64,000 nucleotides of DNA from Thalassomonas actiniarum (lineage in GTDB: Bacteria; Pseudomonadota; Gammaproteobacteria; Enterobacterales; Alteromonadaceae), in contig NZ_CP059735.1 of NCBI RefSeq assembly GCF_000948975.2, positions 1,612,001-1,676,000 of the forward strand. Direction: 5' to 3'. Positions 24,326-32,651 of this stretch are shown here, one piece after another (positions within the stretch are counted from its first letter, which is position 1; each line of letters begins with the position of its first letter). A model generated the notes under the pieces. It saw only the letters and a program-made list of their open reading frames with translations, was not told the DNA's origin and did not search any database. The position numbers and the translations under genes are program-made.

Positions 24326-25006
24326 ATGGCCAGAAATTCAATACTAGGTGTATTTGCAAAATCACCGATAAAACCATTAGAAAAACACATTCGTATGGTA
24401 ACTAAGTGTTGTAACCAACTTATACCGTTCTTTGCTGCCTGCTCCGAGCAGGATTGGACTACTGCAGCAAAAGTGCGTAAAAAACTTTCTAAGTTAGAGC
24501 AGGACGCCGACGTATTAAAACGCAAACTTCGCCTGGAACTGCCCGGCGGTTTGTTTATGCCGGTGGACAGAGCTGACTTGCTGGAACTCTTGACCCAACA
24601 GGACAAGATAGCGAATAAGGCGAAAGATATCGCCGGTCGCGTATTAGGACGGAAACTGGAGATCCCGGAAGCTATTCAGGATCAGTTTTCCACTTATTTA
24701 CAACGTTGTATCGACGCTACCGAAAAGGCGGCGGATGCAATAAATGAATTAGACGATTTATTAGAAACCGGATTTCGTGGTCGTGAAGTTGAATTGGTTG
24801 AAAAAATGATCAACCAACTTGATGAAATTGAAGATGATACAGATACCATGCAAATTGAACTTCGTCACGATCTGATGTTGATTGAAAATACACTGAACCC
24901 TATTGATGCAATGTTCTTGTATCAAATAATCGAATGGGTTGGCGACCTTGCCGACTTAGCTGAGCGCGTTGGTGCTCGTTTAGAAATTTTGTTGGCTAGA
25001 AACTAG
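24326..25006 (+). CDS. DUF47 / TIGR00153-family phosphate transport regulator
   Basis: This 226-residue helical protein belongs to the PhoU-like DUF47 family (TIGR00153), whose members are usually encoded just before a Pit phosphate transporter. Acidic motifs such as L-D-E-I-E-D-D-T-D (about residue 170) resemble PhoU metal sites. It is soluble and cytoplasmic. The pit-type gene begins 10 bases after its stop, so the pair forms an operon. A role in tuning low-affinity uptake is known for the family only in outline. Confidence 0.88.
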   Translation: MARNSILGVFAKSPIKPLEKHIRMVTKCCNQLIPFFAACSEQDWTTAAKVRKKLSKLEQDADVLKRKLRLELPGGLFMPVDRADLLELLTQQDKIANKAKDIAGRVLGRKLEIPEAIQDQFSTYLQRCIDATEKAADAINELDDLLETGFRGREVELVEKMINQLDEIEDDTDTMQIELRHDLMLIENTLNPIDAMFLYQIIEWVGDLADLAERVGARLEILLARN

Positions 25007-25016
25007 GGTTTAGATC

Positions 25017-26282
25017 ATGGATATTTTACTTTCTCACGGCTCTGTATTAGTGCTGATTGCCGCCGCTGTTGGTTTTTTCATGGCCTGGGGCATAGGTGCT
25101 AACGATGTTGCAAATGCAATGGGAACCTCGGTTGGTTCTAAAGCGTTAACCATCAAACAAGCCATCATTATTGCTATGGTGTTTGAATTTGCCGGTGCCT
25201 ACCTGGCCGGTGGTGAGGTGACCTCCACCATACGTAAGGGTATTATCGACGCCAGTTATTTCGTCGATACGCCTGAGCTCCTGGTCTTTGGTATGATCTC
25301 GGCATTATTTGCCGCGGCGACCTGGTTATTGATCGCTTCTATCCTGGGCTGGCCTGTTTCTACCACTCACTCTATTGTCGGCGCCATCATAGGTTTCGCC
25401 GCTTTTGGTGTCAGCCCTGATACCGTTGCCTGGGGCAAGGTATTAGGCATAGTGGGCAGCTGGATTGTGACGCCGTTAATTTCCGGTGTGATTGCCTTTA
25501 TCATCTTTAACAGTGCACAAAAGCTGATTTTTGATACTGATCATCCCCTCAAGCAAGCCAAGCGTTATGTACCTTTTTATATGATGCTGGCCGGCTTTGT
25601 CCTGGCGCTGGTGACCATTAAAAAAGGTCTTAAGCATGTTGGTTTAGATATCGGCGTCACCGAAGGTTATGTCTACGCCATCGCCGTTTCTGCTGTGGTT
25701 GCTCTTATTGGTAAGTTCTTTATCGGACGTTTGAAGTTTGATGAAAAGGCTTCTAAAAACGACCATTACGCCAATGTTGAAAAAGTTTTCGCTGTGCTGA
25801 TGATAGTGACCGCCTGTTGTATGGCATTTGCCCACGGCTCGAATGATGTTGCCAATGCTATCGGACCACTGGCTGCGGTTGTCGGTATCGTGGATAACGG
25901 CGGTGAAATCGTCAAGAAAACCGCACTAGCCTGGTGGATTTTACCGCTTGGCGGCTTTGGTATCGTTGCCGGTTTAGCCATCTTTGGCCATAAGGTTATT
26001 GCCACTATTGGTCAGGGCATTACCCACTTAACACCAAGCCGTGGTTTTGCTGCCGAGCTGGCCGCTGCCTGTACCGTTGTTATTGCATCGGGTACCGGTC
26101 TGCCAATCTCCACCACCCAAACCTTAGTTGGTGCGGTATTAGGTGTCGGTATGGCGCGTGGTATTGCCGCAATCAACATGGGCGTTGTGCGTAATATCGT
26201 GGTTTCCTGGGTGATCACCTTACCTGTGGGCGCCGGTTTGTCTATCCTGTTCTTCTGGATGATGAAGGCGGCATTTGCTTAA
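25017..26282 (+). CDS. Inorganic phosphate transporter, PiT family
   Basis: This 421-residue inner-membrane protein has about ten hydrophobic segments and the duplicated signature of PiT transporters. G-A-N-D-V-A-N-A-M-G appears near residue 28 and G-S-N-D-V-A-N-A-I-G-P near residue 277, each followed by a T-T-x-T/S-G region (P-V-S-T-T-H-S and P-I-S-T-T-Q-T). These proteins import phosphate or metal-phosphate with cations at low affinity. With the Pst operon next door, the cell has both high- and low-affinity uptake at one locus. Confidence 0.92.
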   Translation: MDILLSHGSVLVLIAAAVGFFMAWGIGANDVANAMGTSVGSKALTIKQAIIIAMVFEFAGAYLAGGEVTSTIRKGIIDASYFVDTPELLVFGMISALFAAATWLLIASILGWPVSTTHSIVGAIIGFAAFGVSPDTVAWGKVLGIVGSWIVTPLISGVIAFIIFNSAQKLIFDTDHPLKQAKRYVPFYMMLAGFVLALVTIKKGLKHVGLDIGVTEGYVYAIAVSAVVALIGKFFIGRLKFDEKASKNDHYANVEKVFAVLMIVTACCMAFAHGSNDVANAIGPLAAVVGIVDNGGEIVKKTALAWWILPLGGFGIVAGLAIFGHKVIATIGQGITHLTPSRGFAAELAAACTVVIASGTGLPISTTQTLVGAVLGVGMARGIAAINMGVVRNIVVSWVITLPVGAGLSILFFWMMKAAFA

Positions 26283-26311
26283 GCTGCTTGTTTAAACAAA
26301 GATAAACATTT

Positions 26312-26345
26312 AAAACCGGGTCAGTGAAAACTGACCCGGTTTTTG
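26312..26345 (+). terminator. Intrinsic terminator of the pit operon
   Basis: AACCGGGTCAG and CTGACCCGGTT form a perfect long stem with a TGAAAA loop and a T-run. An interspersed repeat begins at the end of the T-run. Confidence 0.92.
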
Positions 26346-26440
26346 TATACATGGACGTATTTCAGCTTACACGCTCCGGGGGGAAGCTAAATCGCTGCAT
26401 CCGGTCAGCGAAGCTGCACTGACATGGAGGCGATTCCTTT
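26346..26440 (+). repeat. Interspersed intergenic repeat copy
   Basis: The segment begins TATACATGGACGTATTTCAG and continues CTTACACGCTCCGGGGGGAAG. It matches the start of the copy at 55.3 kb and part of those at 46.9 and 32.5 kb. It directly abuts the pit terminator. Confidence 0.75.
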
Positions 26441-26466
26441 ACCACCTTGAAGTGTGAAGAGCGAGC

Positions 26467-26748
26467 TTACTCGTTACGGGCAGTGACTTCCACCAGGTGA
26501 TAACCAAACTGGGTTTTTACCGGACCTTGTACGGTATTTAACCGGGCGCTAAAAACCACTTGATCAAATTCCGCCACCATTTGCCCGCGGCTGAATGAAC
26601 CCAGGGCGCCGCCGTGCATTTTTGAAGGGCAGGTGGAGTGTGCTTTAGCGAGTTGTTCGAATTCTTCCCCAGCCTCAATTCTTTCTTTAATTTGCTGGCA
26701 TTGCTGTTCTGTTTTCACCAAAATATGGCGGGCTGCGGCTCTTTTCAT
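26467..26748 (-). CDS. Small parvulin-type peptidyl-prolyl isomerase, PpiC-like
   Basis: This 93-residue protein is a complete stand-alone parvulin domain. It starts A-A-A-R-H-I-L-V-K-T and contains G-G-A-L-G-S-F-S-R-G-Q-M-V and the C-terminal T-Q-F-G-Y-H-L-V-E-V. It matches cytoplasmic PpiC in length and lacks a signal peptide. It would catalyse cis-trans isomerisation at prolyl bonds during folding. It is transcribed alone and faces the pit operon. Confidence 0.93.
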   Translation of the reverse strand: MKRAAARHILVKTEQQCQQIKERIEAGEEFEQLAKAHSTCPSKMHGGALGSFSRGQMVAEFDQVVFSARLNTVQGPVKTQFGYHLVEVTARNE

Positions 26749-27002
26749 TGTTTATCTTCCTGATATCTTGTCCGTTGTTTGCGCCTGAGCAAAGGTTTTA
26801 TTTATCCTCTGAATCAGGCTCTGTAAAGGCTTAGTCGCTGGCAATAACAAAGCCCTTTAATAAGCTATGAATGGTTATGCCGATAACTTATGTTTTAACC
26901 ATATCCTAATTAAAAAAGAAATTAAAGTTTCAGTTTTTCGGATGAATAACCTTACTTTTATTTCGGGGCAGGCCGAGTAAAGTACCGGTCGAGGTGAAGG
27001 GC

Positions 27003-28016
27003 TCAGTAATAACCTTTACGACCATGTTTTTCATCCATTACCGGATAGATACTGCCGTGTTGATTAATGGCCTGGATCAGCTCCTGTGTTGCCTCTTCGG
27101 CAAACGCCAGTTCGCTTGCGCTTGCCTGTGTTATTAAGCGCTCTTTTTGCCTGGAAAAGTGCTCGTAGATTTTATTGTCATCGGTAAAGTATAAGCCGGC
27201 ATCCAAATGCGCCAGCGCTAAGGCCAAACTCATTTTTTCATCGGGGATTTTTTGATTTTTATAAAGATATGCCAAGTGTCCCAGGGATTTTAGGCTGCCC
27301 CGGCGGGCCGCATCTTTAAGGTGGTTGATTTTTTGCCTGTGAAAGGCCCGGGACTTTTTAATATATTCATCCCGGGGCAAGTCCTGGTAACCTAAATGGC
27401 GCATGTAAGCTTCTGTGGGCACCATACCGACAATCTCCTGTGCCGGCAGGTAATGTGCGTCTGCGGCTTCAAGCATATAGTGCAGGTGTTGCGCTCTCTG
27501 CTGTTGGCTGATCCCCTGGCAAAAATCGAATCTCTCCCTGAGCCTGGAGATAAAGCGGTCGCTCTCGCCATCGTTATAGGCCTGCTGGAGAACTTGTTCA
27601 AATGTCTCCATTTCGGCCGGTACTTTTGAGCATTGAAGCAAGTTAATCGCCAAAATATAACTAGATTGCCGGTTTCCCTGTTGGTGCTGTGCTAATAAAT
27701 ATTCGAAGTGATCACTAAGATTCCCCGTGAGTGTCCAGTCGGGGCGGGTGTTAATGCTAAAAGCCGGTTGTGTCTGTTGCCCCCTTGTGCTTTGAGGCGA
27801 AGTTTGCACTTGTGGTGGAATTTGCTGGGAAGTGACAGGCCGGGCTTTATCCTTGTTACTCTGCTCTTGAGCTGTATTTGCTTGTTGACTGGGGGATGCT
27901 TTGTCGGAGCCAGAAATTGAGGCGACAATCACTAAGCTAAGCATTATGAAAAGCAAAATAGAGATGATATAAAGGGGCTTGATGCTTTTTAGGGGAGATG
28001 GCAAAGCTTTTTTCAT
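27003..28016 (-). CDS. Membrane-anchored hypothetical protein with Sel1/TPR-like C-terminus
   Basis: I prefer the ATG at 28016 (337 residues), though a GTG at 28031 is also open. A membrane segment lies at about residues 12-35. A Gln/Ser/Pro-rich linker to about residue 95 follows, then a helical region. The part A-A-R-R-G-S-L-K-S-L-G-H-L-A-Y-L-Y resembles a Sel1-type repeat. The main domain would be periplasmic. I do not recognise a characterised homologue. It is divergent from the OxyR-type regulator gene, with 277 bases between them that show no other gene. Confidence 0.7.
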   Translation of the reverse strand: MKKALPSPLKSIKPLYIISILLFIMLSLVIVASISGSDKASPSQQANTAQEQSNKDKARPVTSQQIPPQVQTSPQSTRGQQTQPAFSINTRPDWTLTGNLSDHFEYLLAQHQQGNRQSSYILAINLLQCSKVPAEMETFEQVLQQAYNDGESDRFISRLRERFDFCQGISQQQRAQHLHYMLEAADAHYLPAQEIVGMVPTEAYMRHLGYQDLPRDEYIKKSRAFHRQKINHLKDAARRGSLKSLGHLAYLYKNQKIPDEKMSLALALAHLDAGLYFTDDNKIYEHFSRQKERLITQASASELAFAEEATQELIQAINQHGSIYPVMDEKHGRKGYY

Positions 28017-28308
28017 GGGGATATCTATCACTCTTTTTTGTATGGGAATGTCGTCATACTCATTGCCAGCAATAACCTGCGGATGTGCTCATTAAACCTC
28101 AAATGAACTCCGGCGGATAAAGTTGTGCGGTTATAAATGATGAAAGCCATGCTTATTATGAAGCTGTTGACTGACGTCAGAGAACTGAGCCTGAGTTGTG
28201 CTGCTAGCATAACCCAGGAAAAGTGGCTTTAAAAGCTCCGTAGCTTTAGCCGCTATCTTTAATTAAAATACGGTTTTTAATCGTTTTATCACTTCTTAAA
28301 GGGCAAAA

Positions 28309-29244
28309 GTGCCGGGGGAGAGCTTGTTACCTAACTTAAAACACCTGAAATATCTATTGGCGCTGCACAAGCACCAGAATTTCAACCGTGCGGCGGATGC
28401 CTGTTATGTCAGTCAGTCGACTTTAAGCAGCGCCATTATCAAGCTTGAAGAGCAGCTTAATTGTCAGTTGATAGAAAGAGATCACAAGGCGTTTATTTTC
28501 ACGGCCCAGGGGGAAGTGGTGGTGGATATGGCGCAAAAGCTGCTCCTGTCGGCGCAGGAGTTGCTTGATTACGGCAAACAACAGGGCAATCCTGCTACCG
28601 GCAGTGTCCGTATCGGCTGCATTCCGACAATAGCCCCTTATTTGCTGACGGATCTGGTCAAGCAGTGTCAACAGACCCTGCCTGAATTGGCTTTGTATCT
28701 GCGTGAAGACAGTACCGATAACCTGATGGCCATGCTTGCCAACGGTGAAATAGACACGGCGATTCTGGCACTGCCGGTAGCGGGTCACAGTTTTCGCAGT
28801 AAAGTGGTCGGTAGGGATGCTTTTTATATCGCAGGGGATGCCGATTTAGTGAAGTTATATGCCAAAGACATGGATTACCAGCAGTTGCCGCAGCAAAGTA
28901 TCTTCTTACTGACCCATGAACATTGTTTAACCGAGCATGCTGTTTCTGCCTGCCAGCTGGCGGATGCCAGCCGTATCAATCACTTTTCCGCTTCAAGCCT
29001 GGCGACCCTGGTACAGATGACCGCCTATCACAAAGGTTTTACCTTTCTGCCGGAAATGGCAGTAAAGAAATCCCTGGGCATCGCCGAAGGGCTGACCATC
29101 AAAGCTTTGTCTCCCGATGTCTACCGGGAAATCGGCCTGTTGTGGCGGCCGACCAGTTTACGCCAGCAAACGTTTTTGCGCCTGGCAAATATTCTGGAAC
29201 AGCTGCTGTTACCTGCTGAAAATGACCATAAAGTAAAAAAATAA
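28309..29244 (+). CDS. oxyR: OxyR-type LysR-family regulator
   Basis: This 311-residue protein has an N-terminal winged helix-turn-helix (F-N-R-A-A-D-A-C-Y-V-S-Q-S-T-L-S) and a LysR ligand domain. H-E-H-C-L-T-E-H-A-V-S-A-C places two Cys (about residues 206 and 215) with the same nine-residue spacing as Cys199 and Cys208 of E. coli OxyR, the peroxide-sensing disulfide. I therefore call it OxyR. The GTG at 28309 follows AAAGGG at good spacing. A TTG at 28324 is an alternative start. No catalase or peroxidase gene is nearby in this window. Confidence 0.8.
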   Translation: MPGESLLPNLKHLKYLLALHKHQNFNRAADACYVSQSTLSSAIIKLEEQLNCQLIERDHKAFIFTAQGEVVVDMAQKLLLSAQELLDYGKQQGNPATGSVRIGCIPTIAPYLLTDLVKQCQQTLPELALYLREDSTDNLMAMLANGEIDTAILALPVAGHSFRSKVVGRDAFYIAGDADLVKLYAKDMDYQQLPQQSIFLLTHEHCLTEHAVSACQLADASRINHFSASSLATLVQMTAYHKGFTFLPEMAVKKSLGIAEGLTIKALSPDVYREIGLLWRPTSLRQQTFLRLANILEQLLLPAENDHKVKK

Positions 29245-29336
29245 AAAAAACTTCAATTTTTTTCAAACTATTTTAGCGCCGCTTGCGACATTAATAGTAA
29301 GTCGGAAATAACAACAAGTATAAAACGGGAAAATGC

Positions 29337-29885
29337 GTGTTTGAACGTAGTGATGAAACGTTAGTAAAACAAGCGCTGAAGGGGAAAAAGTCGGCCTGGG
29401 TGACGTTAGTAAAGCGTTACGAAAAAAGTGTCTATAACTATACCTACCGTATGGTGAACAATGGCGATGATGCCATGGATCTGATGCAGGATATTTTTAT
29501 GGCGGTATTTCGCAACCTGGCCTCTTTTCGCGGCGACAGTCCGTTTAAAGGCTGGTTATTTAAAATCGCCCATTACCGCTGCATTGAATTCTACCGCAAG
29601 AAACGGCCGACACAATCTTTGGATGAGGCACCGGAGCAGCTGGCTGAGGGCGATGCTACCTGCCCCGAGTATCAAATGTCCAGCAGCCAGCAGGCAAGTG
29701 AATTGCAGCGGGCGATGCAATTTTTGTCCTTTAACCAAAAGCTGGTGGTGGAATTGAAGTTTTTTCAACAGTGCACTTTTGAGGATATCGCCGCGCAGTT
29801 AGGCATATCCACCAATACCGCAAAATCGCGTCTGTATAGTGCACTGGATAAATTAAAAGATCAGTTGGAGGTCGGTTATGTCTGA
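29337..29885 (+). CDS. ECF-type RNA polymerase sigma factor
   Basis: This 182-residue protein has region 2 (Y-R-M-V-N-N-G-D-D-A-M-D-L-M-Q-D-I-F through F-K-G-W-L-F-K-I-A-H) and region 4 with a helix-turn-helix (F-E-D-I-A-A-Q-L-G-I-S-T-N-T-A-K-S-R). There is no region 1 or 3, as expected for ECF sigma factors. It starts with GTG. Its stop overlaps the next ORF by 8 bases, so the two are translationally coupled. ECF sigma factors usually direct envelope or stress regulons and are held by the product of the next gene. Confidence 0.92.
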   Translation: MFERSDETLVKQALKGKKSAWVTLVKRYEKSVYNYTYRMVNNGDDAMDLMQDIFMAVFRNLASFRGDSPFKGWLFKIAHYRCIEFYRKKRPTQSLDEAPEQLAEGDATCPEYQMSSSQQASELQRAMQFLSFNQKLVVELKFFQQCTFEDIAAQLGISTNTAKSRLYSALDKLKDQLEVGYV

Positions 29886-30561
29886 TCAAGAGCAGAAATT
29901 TGCCCACTGGCTCGATGGTCAATCGCCACGGGCAAACAACAGTGGCGGTCAACAAGATAAATGTTGGCAGGACAGGGAAGCGATGGCGCAGCAGTTGTTT
30001 CACCAGGCGAGCCTGGAGGAAGAAAGAGCTGTGCCTGCATGGGACAGGGGCAGTACCTTTGGCGGTAGTGAAGAAAAAAGCTGGTGGCAATGGTCGGGCT
30101 TACCTGCGTTATCTATGGCTTGTTCACTGTTTGCGGTTGCCCTGGTGCTGCTAAAAGTTGAGCTGGTGGTGCAGGATGAAGGTATTTTGCTAAGTTTTGC
30201 CGGTAATTCTCTGGCACAGCAGCAAGCGCAGCAGACTTTGGTCAATAACCTGGTAGAGCAGAAACTGAAAGAGTTCGCCAGCGAGCAGCAAGTGGTGCTG
30301 GCCAATTATGCCGCCGATATCGTGACCCGGCAGCAAGACAACAACCTGCAACTGGCCAGTTATATTCTTGATGCCTCCAGGCAGGAGCGTCAGGAAGATA
30401 TCGGTGATTTTATCAGCTATATCAATGATCAGCGAAAAGATGAGCAGTTAGAGCAGAAAATTAAATTCCAGCAGCTTGAACACAAGATCAAATTGCAAAC
30501 TATCAGTAATACATCATCGGCTAAAACAGCCAAACCCGCCAATTGGCGTTTAGAGGAGTGA
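29878..30561 (+). CDS. Single-pass membrane protein, probable anti-sigma factor
   Basis: This 227-residue protein has a short soluble N-terminal part, one membrane segment (about residues 78-98) and a long helical C-terminal part rich in Gln and Glu. The N-terminal part (about 75 residues) would be cytoplasmic, as in anti-sigma factors, but I cannot see a clear zinc-binding H-x3-C-x2-C motif. The call rests mainly on its position, overlapping the sigma gene. The C-terminal part may be a coiled coil in the periplasm that pairs with the product of the next gene. Confidence 0.65.
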   Translation: MSDQEQKFAHWLDGQSPRANNSGGQQDKCWQDREAMAQQLFHQASLEEERAVPAWDRGSTFGGSEEKSWWQWSGLPALSMACSLFAVALVLLKVELVVQDEGILLSFAGNSLAQQQAQQTLVNNLVEQKLKEFASEQQVVLANYAADIVTRQQDNNLQLASYILDASRQERQEDIGDFISYINDQRKDEQLEQKIKFQQLEHKIKLQTISNTSSAKTAKPANWRLEE

Positions 30562-30565
30562 TCAG

Positions 30566-31477
30566 ATGACAAGATTGTTAAAACTTTTTCCTGGTGCCGT
30601 ACTTGCCTGTGCCGTCAGCACCTCAGTTCAAAGCCAGGATTATGCGGATATGCATAAGCAGCTTGATATTATGGGCAATATCATCCAGTCGTCGGTGGCA
30701 TCCGATAACAGCCGTAAGGGCTCGAGGATCACAGGTGTCGACAGCACCTATTTAAAGGGGCAGGGGATTGTATTTACCGTTAACTCCAGTTCTATCAGGG
30801 GTAACCACGGCAGTTATAACTTTAATTTTGTTATCCCGCCGATCCCGGAAATGCCTGTGGTTAATTTTGGCTCGCACGAACATGAAGAGCTTGTTGAAGT
30901 GGAATCTCAGGTGGCACAGGCGTTGGAGTCAGCCTCGGAAAGTTATGAGCGGGCGCTCGACTCCCTGGATGATGAAAGAGATCAATACCGGGAATTAAGG
31001 GAGCAGCAGCGGGATATGGCCAGGGAAGTGCGGGATATCGAGCGGGAAATGCGGGATTTGCAGTATCAGCTGCGTCATGTTGATGATGAAAGTCAAAAGG
31101 AGCTGGCACAGGAAAAGGCCCAATTGGAAGCGAAAAAAGCGAAAGCAGAAAAGCAGCGGAAGGCTATCAAACAACGTGCTGAAAAATATAATGAAAAGCG
31201 AAAAGTTGCCAAGCAAAAGCAACAGGCACAGCGCAGTGAGTTTTACCGGGAGTTATCAGGCACTATGGCGGAAACCTTGTGTTTATACGGCAATGGTTTA
31301 AAGGCGCTGCCTAAAAATGAAAAAGTGACGGTGATTTTAAAGGCCGGTGGTGACAAGGATGGCCGCCGTTATAAAGATAAGATCTTTGTTTACAACAAAA
31401 AAGATATCTCCGCCTGCAGCAGCGATAAAATCTCGGTGGCAAAATTACTGGAAAGAGGCCAGGGCTACCAGTTTTGA
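30566..31477 (+). CDS. Periplasmic coiled-coil protein of the ECF operon
   Basis: This 303-residue protein has a signal peptide (cleavage probably after V-Q-S near residue 24). A beta-rich stretch follows, then a long charged coiled coil at about residues 110-220 that is very rich in Arg, Glu, Lys and Gln. The C-terminal domain has two Cys (C-L-Y-G about residue 238 and A-C-S-S about residue 291) that could form a disulfide. It begins 4 bases after the probable anti-sigma gene. I do not recognise the family. It may sense an envelope state and signal through the membrane partner, but this is inference from position. Confidence 0.7.
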   Translation: MTRLLKLFPGAVLACAVSTSVQSQDYADMHKQLDIMGNIIQSSVASDNSRKGSRITGVDSTYLKGQGIVFTVNSSSIRGNHGSYNFNFVIPPIPEMPVVNFGSHEHEELVEVESQVAQALESASESYERALDSLDDERDQYRELREQQRDMAREVRDIEREMRDLQYQLRHVDDESQKELAQEKAQLEAKKAKAEKQRKAIKQRAEKYNEKRKVAKQKQQAQRSEFYRELSGTMAETLCLYGNGLKALPKNEKVTVILKAGGDKDGRRYKDKIFVYNKKDISACSSDKISVAKLLERGQGYQF

Positions 31478-31542
31478 TGTCTTAAAGCCGAGTGCTTAAC
31501 TTAGATGGCACATCCGGTTAATTTTATTAACCCCTGAAACGA

Positions 31543-31577
31543 AAGAAGCTTTACCTGAGGGCAAAGCTTCTTTTTTT
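31543..31577 (+). terminator. Intrinsic terminator of the ECF sigma operon
   Basis: AAGAAGCTTT and AAAGCTTCTT pair around TACCTGAGGGC, followed by a T-run. It lies between convergent genes and may serve both. Confidence 0.85.
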
Positions 31578-31601
31578 GGGATAAGCAAAGTGTAAAAAGA
31601 T

Positions 31602-32030
31602 TTATAGGTCTTCTTTGGTTTCACAGTCAAGAAGTGTCATATCATGGAAAAAGGCACTGTCTTCTTTAGCAGAAAAACCGGAAATAAACTGCTGCAGCTT
31701 ATCGTTAAAAATGTTGGCAATTTCAAATAACTGGTTCTTTTTTTCAATTGGCTTAGCGATAAAGTGTTCCCCCTGGTTGACGGGGAGTTGAAGTAAAGGC
31801 TTGGTCAGCAACTGTCCCAGGGAAACAAGATTGCTGTCCCCGGTGATATTAAGTGGCGAGCCGGCATTACCTGCCAAACGGGCGGGCATGGTATAAACCT
31901 TAACGATTTGGCTGATGACTTTAACTTTTGGCTCCGCCGGGGCATTGGCGGAAGCTGATGAGACAATACCACATAAACCTAAGGTACTTAGTGATATATA
32001 TAATAGTAAAGGCTTCAATGATAATTTCAT
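31602..32030 (-). CDS. Small secreted hypothetical protein
   Basis: This 142-residue protein has a clear signal peptide (K-L-S-L-K-P-L-L-L-Y-I, cleavage near S-A-S-A-N-A at about residue 29). The mature part is about 113 residues with one Cys near the C-terminus (L-L-D-C-E-T-K). No domain is recognisable. It is transcribed alone, convergent with the ECF operon. Confidence 0.65.
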   Translation of the reverse strand: MKLSLKPLLLYISLSTLGLCGIVSSASANAPAEPKVKVISQIVKVYTMPARLAGNAGSPLNITGDSNLVSLGQLLTKPLLQLPVNQGEHFIAKPIEKKNQLFEIANIFNDKLQQFISGFSAKEDSAFFHDMTLLDCETKEDL

Positions 32031-32339
32031 TATAATATCCTGTTTAAGTAGTGTTTTCTCTAAATTCGAGCTAAACCTGAATCAAACCCGGCAACCGTTC
32101 ACTTTGGGTTTGGCCGGCCATTATATCCCAATAATCTCGTAAAAGATCCTAATAATTGATCGTTTTTGTGAGATTTTTATATTTATTTGCTTACATTTTA
32201 CTATAAACAGAAATATGCCTTGTCACGACCCTTATGGGATAAGCTGCCTGTTTTTTACGATTAAAGGATCTTTTTATTTTCTGGCCATCTTTAACCAGAA
32301 CCTGTATTGGCGGTTTTTCTTTTATTTTTGAGGTTACTT
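32031..32339. other. Intergenic AT-rich stretch
   Basis: About 300 bases upstream of the small secreted protein gene hold its promoter region. They include ATCTCGTAAAAGATCCTAAT-like imperfect inverted segments near 32130. I saw no gene. Confidence 0.4.
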
Positions 32340-32595
32340 TACCGGAGGAAACCCGGCTCCAGCATTTCCTGCGACCGCAGGATTGCTTACAGGGTGTAGG
32401 TACTTAGCTTACGTCAGGAGCCTAGTAAGCTGAAATCATCCCTGTATAAACCCTGCTTCATCACATCCTGTGATCCCAGTATAAATACTTCCCTGTATAA
32501 ACCCTGCTTTATCACATCCTGTGATCGCAGAGTTGCTTACAGGAGGTAAGTACTTAGCTTATGCCCGGAGCATATAAGCGGAGATACTTCCCTGT
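32340..32595 (-). repeat. Interspersed intergenic repeat, compound copy
   Basis: Read on the minus strand the block starts TATACAGGGAAGTAT directly after the glcB terminator and contains several nested units. CATAAGCTAAGTACTTACC, TGTAAGCAA, GATCACAGGATGTGAT and AAGCAGGGTTTATACAGGG recur two or three times. The same words occur in the copy at 55.3 kb and partly at 2.3 kb. Confidence 0.8.
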
Positions 32596-32622
32596 ATAAA
32601 AACCGGGCATGTTAGCCCGGTT
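32596..32622 (-). terminator. Intrinsic terminator of malate synthase G
   Basis: On the minus strand AACCGGGC and GCCCGGTT form a stem around TAACAT, followed by TTTTTAT. The repeat block begins at the end of the T-run. Confidence 0.88.
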
Positions 32623-32651
32623 ATGCTTTATTTAGCCTTTGCCTTAATAAC

